DNA of 64,000 nucleotides, taken from Cytidiella melzeri (taxonomy: Eukaryota > Basidiomycota > Agaricomycetes > Polyporales > Irpicaceae). The stretch spans positions 202,834 through 266,833 of the forward strand of contig JABYQR010000020.1 in NCBI GenBank assembly GCA_022592445.1. Direction: 5' to 3'. The translations under genes were made by a program, and so were the position numbers. The notes below the pieces were generated by a model that had not been told where the DNA came from, searched no databases, and was given only the letters and a program-made list of their open reading frames with translations. Of this stretch, positions 58,635 through 64,000 are shown one piece after another. Position 1 is the first letter of the stretch, and each line of letters begins with the position of its first letter.

Positions 58635-59348
58635 GTAACAGTTAGGGTTACACTCACCAGATAATTGATAAACTTGAGGGGGAGATAGTGAGATAAAGAG
58701 TAGAGTGTGAGTGAGAGTGTAGAAGGGGGAGTATGAAATAGTCCTTGATCAACAGAGTGGATAAGACTGAGGGGATATGCCCTCAGGAGTGCCTCTATAT
58801 ATACATGAAGGGGAGGACCCCAGGTACTACCCTAAGACCCCTAATACCTACATGAGTAAGTGAAGTAATCTACCTTACTAAGCATGCCCTATGCCCTAGT
58901 GGTGCCACTTCAATAATCAACCAATAGCAATTGTCCCCATTACCTGACCCCATGACCCAGCTCCAAGGCTAGACTTGTTCTAGCTTGTTCTAAGACAAGG
59001 CTAGACTTTTCCAGAAGGTTCTATGAACTATGACATCATCTAATGGAATGTTCTATACTATGACATCATAGTTCCAGCATGTTCCACAAGGTTCCAGAGA
59101 GTTCAATCATGTGATACACAGATAAGCAAAGGAGCACATCAGCGCATCAGAGACAGGAGGCGCATCAGCGCATCAATTGATAGGCACTGAGAATAAGCGC
59201 CAGAATAAGCGCCGGGATAAGCGCCTGATAAGCGCCTAAATAGACGCCTGATAAGCGCTGGATAAGCGCTTGACAAGCGCTTAAATATTCCCAATAATAC
59301 CGTTGCCTGGTAAGGCAAGTCTTGTAGAAACATTGGAAATCTGTGACA
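58635..59348 (-). repeat. Solo LTR of gypsy-type element E
   Basis: 714 bp, with a perfect CCACT target duplication (58630-58634 and 59349-59353). Read on the minus strand it starts TGTCACAG and ends CTGTTACA. It matches the LTR at 63089-63831 closely. It carries a run of TAAGCGC-type short repeats near 59190-59285. It seems to have inserted in the 5' region of element D. Confidence 0.9.
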
Positions 59349-59627
59349 CCACTACCCTCACGTTTGTACTCTTGGATAACCTCAACTCTCTGCATGAGTG
59401 ACACCTCAGAGGTGCAAATATTTCCTGACACTCAACTGGGTTGAGACCAACTCAATGGCTTTTCAGCTCTGGCTCACGGACTCGTAGTTACCGGACTCTC
59501 TTTTGTTTTCCATATATGGTTGCTCTATTGTTCTTTCTTCATGCGGACACATCTGTATCACAGATTTTCCTTTTTGGGTCGCCTGAGGGCTCTGTCTTAT
59601 ATACCTTCACCCTCGCTCCTGACACTC

Positions 59628-59816
59628 CATCGTGCTCTTTCTCTTTCGCACCTGGAGTAAGTATTCTTCGTTGTCCCTCACATATGCAATATGCTCACAG
59701 CCTGTACCTGTAGTTAACTCGCTCTGCTCGTGTGTCTTAGGTACAGTCATTATGCTAATTGTGCTCTTTCTCTTTCGCACCTGGATTAACTCGCTCTGCT
59801 CGTGTGTCTTAGGTTC
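59628..59816 (+). repeat. Duplicated blocks in the leader/LTR of element D
   Basis: A block GCTCTTTCTCTTTCGCACC occurs at about 59631 and 59763, and a block TAACTCGCTCTGCTCGTGTG at about 59714 and 59787, each copy of the second followed by TCTTAGGT. A TATA-like TATATACC is near 59599. The duplication creates AG|GT boundaries, as in the B and F LTRs. Confidence 0.65.
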
Positions 59817-59893
59817 TTACAACGGCAAGTGGGATTACAACTGCGCATCACATCCCTGCCTCTAGACGTGTTGAATACATTCGACCGTCTTTA

Positions 59894-59907
59894 GGTTATG
59901 AGCCCCG
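59894..59907 (+). other. Primer-binding site of element D
   Basis: GGTTATGAGCCCCG, identical to that of element B, complementary to the initiator tRNA-Met anticodon arm. It marks the LTR-leader junction of D at 59893/59894. Confidence 0.75.
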
Positions 59908-60023
59908 CCTGGCTCTAATCAACACTTGTCGTTCACCTTATCACGCCCATCTGCGCTTCGCTCCGATCAACGTCGACACACAACTCCAGGTCTTCACATC
60001 CATATTATTAACGTCCTACCAAC

Positions 60024-63000
60024 ATGTCGAGCACCACACCTCCCACAGGTGGTTCAGCATTGTCTGGCCCTGCTGGGTTCACTCCTGCCTCTGCAGGTCC
60101 CTCTGCCACTGGTTCGTTGTTCGTCAAGAACACTTCCAGCAACTCCTCGTTCATCAAACTCGACTCGCTGCCTAAGCTGACTGGTGCCAACAACTGGAAG
60201 GAATGGAACATGCTGTACATTCAGTTCCTCAAGATGCAAGCCGTGTCTGGCATGGTCGATCCTTCTCTGGTCAAGCCCGCGTCCACCGACATGGACTACA
60301 ACGACTGGTGCAAGGCCAACGCCAACGTCACTCTGGTTCTCCTCGCGACCGTCAACAGCTCTCTCCACCATCTCTTTGACCTCGAGACCAACTCTGCCGC
60401 CAAGATCTACGCCAAGCTTAAGGCCAACTACTCCGCCTCAACCACTCTCTCTGCGTTCCTCAAGTTCAAGCAGTACGTCCTTCACACGATCGACGGCTCA
60501 CGCCCTCTTGTTGAACAGCTTGAAGAACGTGGTTGTCTCTGGCAAGAAGTTGACGCCTCCGGCATCCTAGATGACAAGGAACTGTTCAAAATCTTTGGTT
60601 TTCTCTCGGTACTCCCTGATTCTTTTGCCAACATCGTCGAGCCCATCCTCGCTGCCACCGCGCCAAAGGACTTGAAATACGACGACATTTGATTGCGCCT
60701 CATTGACAAGGCTCAGCGAAAGGAATTGCCTTCAGTCTCTGCGGTCAAGTTCAACAAGTCTTCGGCTTTGTCCTCGTTGGGCAAGTCAAAGAAGCAGTGC
60801 GGGTTCTGCAAATACAAGGGTCATACAGAGGACGAGTGTCGTAAGAAAAAGGCTGTCATTGAGGAGGCAAGGAAAGGGGGAAAAGGAGGAAAGGACAAGG
60901 GGAAGAAGGAATCTTCTGGGTCACCATCATCGTCTAACAGTTCTGCTGCTGTACATGTAGTCTCTGCTGAGGACTCCACGTCTGAAGCCGCCAACGTCAC
61001 AAATATAGATGTTTTGTTTTATGCTTCGGGTGAAACACCCTGGATGCTCGACTCAGGCTGTACGAGACACATCAACAACAACTTCAACGACTTCCACGAC
61101 TACAAGCCGTTTGCTACGTCGTCGTTTGCGACATTGGCTGATGCTTCGAAGACTTCAATGTCTACGCTTGGGTCTGGGAGTGTACGTGGAACTGTAAACG
61201 TTGATGGAAAGCAGCTCACAGCGCAGTTTGACAATGTCTTATACTGCCCGGGCATTGCCTACCAACTCATTTCAATTTCCTGTCTTGACTCCAAAGGATT
61301 CTCTACCATTTTCACTGGCGGTAAAGCACAGATACACAAGAATGATACCACCTACGGCATAGGTACTCTCAAGGGCTGTCAATACTGGTTGGGACTTCAC
61401 ATCTTTTCTTTGTCAGTCGCCTCCTCCACGCACACGCACTTGTCACCCATCGACCTTGTACACCAACGCCATGGTCACCTCAACTGGGAAGCACTACAGA
61501 AGCTACGCTCTGATGACTCCCTGGTGACAGGTCTGACTATTGACAAGAAGATTCCTCACTCTGAACACGCATGCAAAGGTTGTCAACTCGGCAAGGCCAC
61601 ACGACGCACATTCCATTCATCCTCGACACCTCGCGCGGACAAACCTTCCGATCTCATCCACACTGACTTGGCTGGACCTATGCAGAACTCTTCTGTAAAT
61701 GGCGGACACCTCTACATGCTCACGTACATCGACGACTGCTCTGACAACGTCTGGATTTATTTCCTGAAACACAAAGACGAACAGGAGCAGAAGTTTGAGG
61801 AGTTCCGTCAGCTGGTCAAAACTCAGTTCGAGAGGGATATCAAGATTCTTCGCTCTGACAGGGGCGGTGAATATCAGTCGAAGCGCTTCGTGCAACGACT
61901 GAAGGATCTTGGCATTGTCCATCAGCGCACCACCCCGGATACACCACAACAAAATGGCAAGGCTGAGCATTTCAACTGCACCATTATGGAGGCTGCGCTC
62001 TCTATGCTTTACGCCGCCGGGATGTCCAAAGGATTCTGGGAAGAAGCCGTGAAAACCGCTGTGCATGTGCGTAACCGAGCACCCAAACGGTCTCTGGATT
62101 GGAGGACACCATTCGAGATTATCAATGGCTCCAAGCCGGATGTTTCATACTTCCATGTCTTTGGTTGCCTCGCCTATCGCCACATTCACAAGGATCATTG
62201 CAGGAAGCTCAATGCTCACGCTCAGCCTCTTGTGCATGTTGGGTATGAAGCGGGTTCTAAAGGTTACCGCTTATGGGACAAACATACTCATAGGATTGTC
62301 TCAAGTACTGACATTGTATTCGACGAACTGATCTTTCCTAACCGTCCTTCACCTCCTACTCAACCATCTTCGAGCATTCCAACCTCTCCGCCGACCACAT
62401 AAAATCTTGAACTCTCACTCCCTTTAGCGCCCTCTTCGCAGCCGGCTACTACCACGCCACAAGTGCCCTCAACTCAACAACCACCTCCTCTTGACACAAC
62501 ATCCACGTCGGCTCTTACGCCTTCACGGATACCGCGTCCCTCTACTCCTATTCCTAGTTCGTCCACATCTGCTAAACCAGAGCCTAGCTCTTCATCCATG
62601 CCACTCTTGCCTTCCAAACGGAAAGGCCCTCCTGTCGTACCTTCTCCCAAACTCGAGCCAAATCCCAATCGTCTTCCGGCCGCTTCTCCACATGACTACC
62701 TTCCATTCTCCAATCCGGCTCATGCTGGTGTTACACGTTGTTCACAACGCACTGTTGTACCTTGTGATGCAAAGCGTCTCTAGTCTATGTGGGCTGCTAC
62801 TGAACAAGAGATTGAGGAGATGACTCGGGCTCGCGGTAACAAGGTCCCCTACAAAGGCAAAGGCAAAGCAAAAGCTGACGCCAGCGCTGTTGCTACTGCA
62901 TTGGCTCAGACCAATAATGTCCTCTCTGACGAGCAGGTTGTCATGCTAGCAGAAGCAGTTACGCCTCAGGGGGAGCCTCGTACCTACCAGAAGGCTATGG

Positions 63001-63088
63001 GTTTACCTGATCGAGATAACTGGCGTGCAGCTATGGAGGCCAAAATCAAAGGTCTCCAGGACACTGGAACATGGAAACTAGTCGATTT
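60024..63088 (+). pseudogene. Element D gag-pol with in-frame stops
   Basis: One frame runs from ATG 60024 to the E junction, broken only by TGA at 60690, TAA at 62400 and TAG at 62781. Gag core: LPKLTGANNWKEWNMLYIQF. The zinc knuckle CGFCKYKGHTEDEC (C-x2-C-x4-H-x4-C) lies after the first stop, and the protease motif is MLDSGCTRHI. The pre-integrase zinc region is HQRHGHLN with CKGCQLGK. The integrase triad is HTDLAGPM, LRSDRGGEYQ and QQNGKAEHFN. RT begins at DNWRAAMEAKIKGLQDTGTW and is cut off. No frameshift is seen, so decay so far is by nonsense mutation. The first stop, between gag and the knuckle, might be read through, but the other two make a functional polyprotein unlikely. Confidence 0.9.
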
Positions 63089-63831
63089 TGTAACAGTTAA
63101 GGTTACACTCACCAGATAAGTGGTTAACTTGAGGGGGAGATAGAGATATAGAGAGTAAGAGATGTGGTGAGCGAAGTACTGGAGAGTACAAGGTAGTCCT
63201 TTATCAACAGAGTGGATAAGACTGAGGGGATATGCCCTCAGGAGTGCCTCTATATATACATGAAGGGGAGGACCCCAGGTACTACCCTAAGACCCCTAAT
63301 ACCTACATGAGTAAGCGAAGTAATCTACCTTACTAAGCATGCCCTATGCCCTAGTGGTGCCACTTCAATAATCAACCAATAGCAATTGTCCCCATGACCT
63401 GACCCCATGACCCAGCTCCAAGGCTAGACTTGTTCTAGCTTGTTCTAAGACAAGGCTAGACTTTTCCAGAAGGTTCTAAGAACTATGACATCATCTAATG
63501 GAATATTCTATACTATGACATCATAGTTCCAGCATGTTCCACAATGTTCCAGAGAGTTCTATCATGTGATACACAGATAAGGAAAGGAGCGCATCAGCGC
63601 ATCAGAGACAGAAGGCGCATCAGAGATAGAAGGCGCATCAGCGCATCAATTGATAGGCCCTGAGAATAAGCGCCGGAATAGGCGCCTGATAAGCGCTAGA
63701 TAAGCGCTGGATAAGCGCCTAAATAGACGCCGGATAAGCGCTGGATAAGCGCTTGACAAGCGCTTAAATATTCCCAATAATACCGTTGCCTGGTAAGGCA
63801 AGTCTTGTAGAAACATTGAAAATCTGTGACA
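63089..63831 (-). repeat. 3' LTR of element E (Ty3/gypsy-type), minus strand
   Basis: 743 bp; the minus strand reads TGTCACAG to CTGTTACA. It is about 29 bp longer than the solo copy at 58635 because of extra copies of a GCGCATCAGAGA-like unit near 63590-63640. The TAAGCGC repeat run is near 63660-63770. On the minus strand it is directly preceded by a purine tract, so it is the 3' LTR and the element body lies to the right. Confidence 0.88.
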
Positions 63832-64000
63832 TTACCCCCCCTTCTTGCTTTGAACTCCGTGCAAAGAGTTTTGAACGAACACCTTGGTCATTGAGTCCAC
63901 TTTTTCACCATTGTCAAGAGGGTGCCTAAGCAATTCCGAGTGACTCTAGCGGCTTCTACCGACGCCCCTGACGGGGTTCACACCTCATTGGCTGATGGCA
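63832..64000 (-). mobile_element. 3' internal end of element E, continuing beyond the window
   Basis: The minus strand reads a polypurine tract (GAAGGGGGGGTAA) straight into the LTR, a junction typical of fungal Ty3/gypsy elements. The upstream 150 bp have stops in all frames and look like the 3' untranslated end of the element. Coding domains should lie right of 64000. Confidence 0.75.

Larger units (their letters stand above)
59354..63088 (+). mobile_element. Ty1/copia element D, truncated by element E
   Basis: Contains the leader or LTR part (59354-59893), a primer-binding site, gag, protease, integrase and the start of RT. Its own LTR limits cannot be set, because the left part is interrupted by the solo LTR and the right part lies beyond the window. 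Coding similarity ends inside RT at 63088, exactly where the LTR of element E begins, so E inserted into D. Confidence 0.85.

Noticed and set aside
1..64000. tRNA, rRNA and CRISPR features
   Set aside because: Looking for B-box-like GGTTCGA motifs and spaced repeats gave only coding or LTR sequence; a covariance-model search would be decisive, but none could be run.

Overview
This window looks like nuclear DNA of a filamentous basidiomycete, probably an Agaricomycete. The host genes are cut by many short introns (mostly 50-70 nt, GT-AG). The enzymes are fungal (chitin synthase, GPI-type GH79, GH2 beta-mannosidase). The repeats are fungal Ty1/copia and Ty3/gypsy LTR elements. I found no convincing tRNA, rRNA or CRISPR. 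The species is not identified.

Layout. 1-2351: glutaminyl-tRNA synthetase (+), 5' end outside the window. 3075-5540: broken copy of a CPSF2/Cft2-like mRNA 3'-end-processing gene (-). 6648-16836: nested copia cluster: element A with LTRs in inverted orientation, a gag remnant C on the other strand, and element B, complete in structure with near-identical LTRs and a 5-bp target duplication. 17155-20910: the intact CPSF2 gene (-), parent or sister of the broken copy. 21798-23849: PAF-acetylhydrolase-like lipase (+). 25286-27315: secreted GH79 glycosidase (-). 28078-30157: BCS1-like AAA ATPase (-). 30439-32953: TOM20 (+) and a MYND-SET protein (+), possibly spliced together. 33698-36572: conserved unknown protein (-). 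37047-39789: CLPTM1-family membrane protein (-). 40148-41559: GST-like protein (-). 42187-45618: chitin synthase (-). 46764-47236: Spo12-like protein (-). 50816-51692: Rheb GTPase (+). 52875-56784: beta-mannosidase (-), 22 exons. 57127-64000: a second repeat zone: a TIR-bounded segment, a solo LTR related to B, a solo gypsy-type LTR, a copia element D with in-frame stops, and the 3' end of a gypsy-type element entering from the right.

The host genes are mostly unrelated housekeeping and cell-wall genes, not a pathway cluster. The main points of interest are the tandem-duplicated and eroded CPSF2 locus, the inverted-LTR copia element, LTRs that carry duplicated splice-like blocks, tiny exons (4, 15 and 17 nt), two GC-AG introns in one gene, and a possible TOM20-SET fusion transcript. 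Exon joins were derived by hand; in each finished model the summed exon length is a multiple of three.
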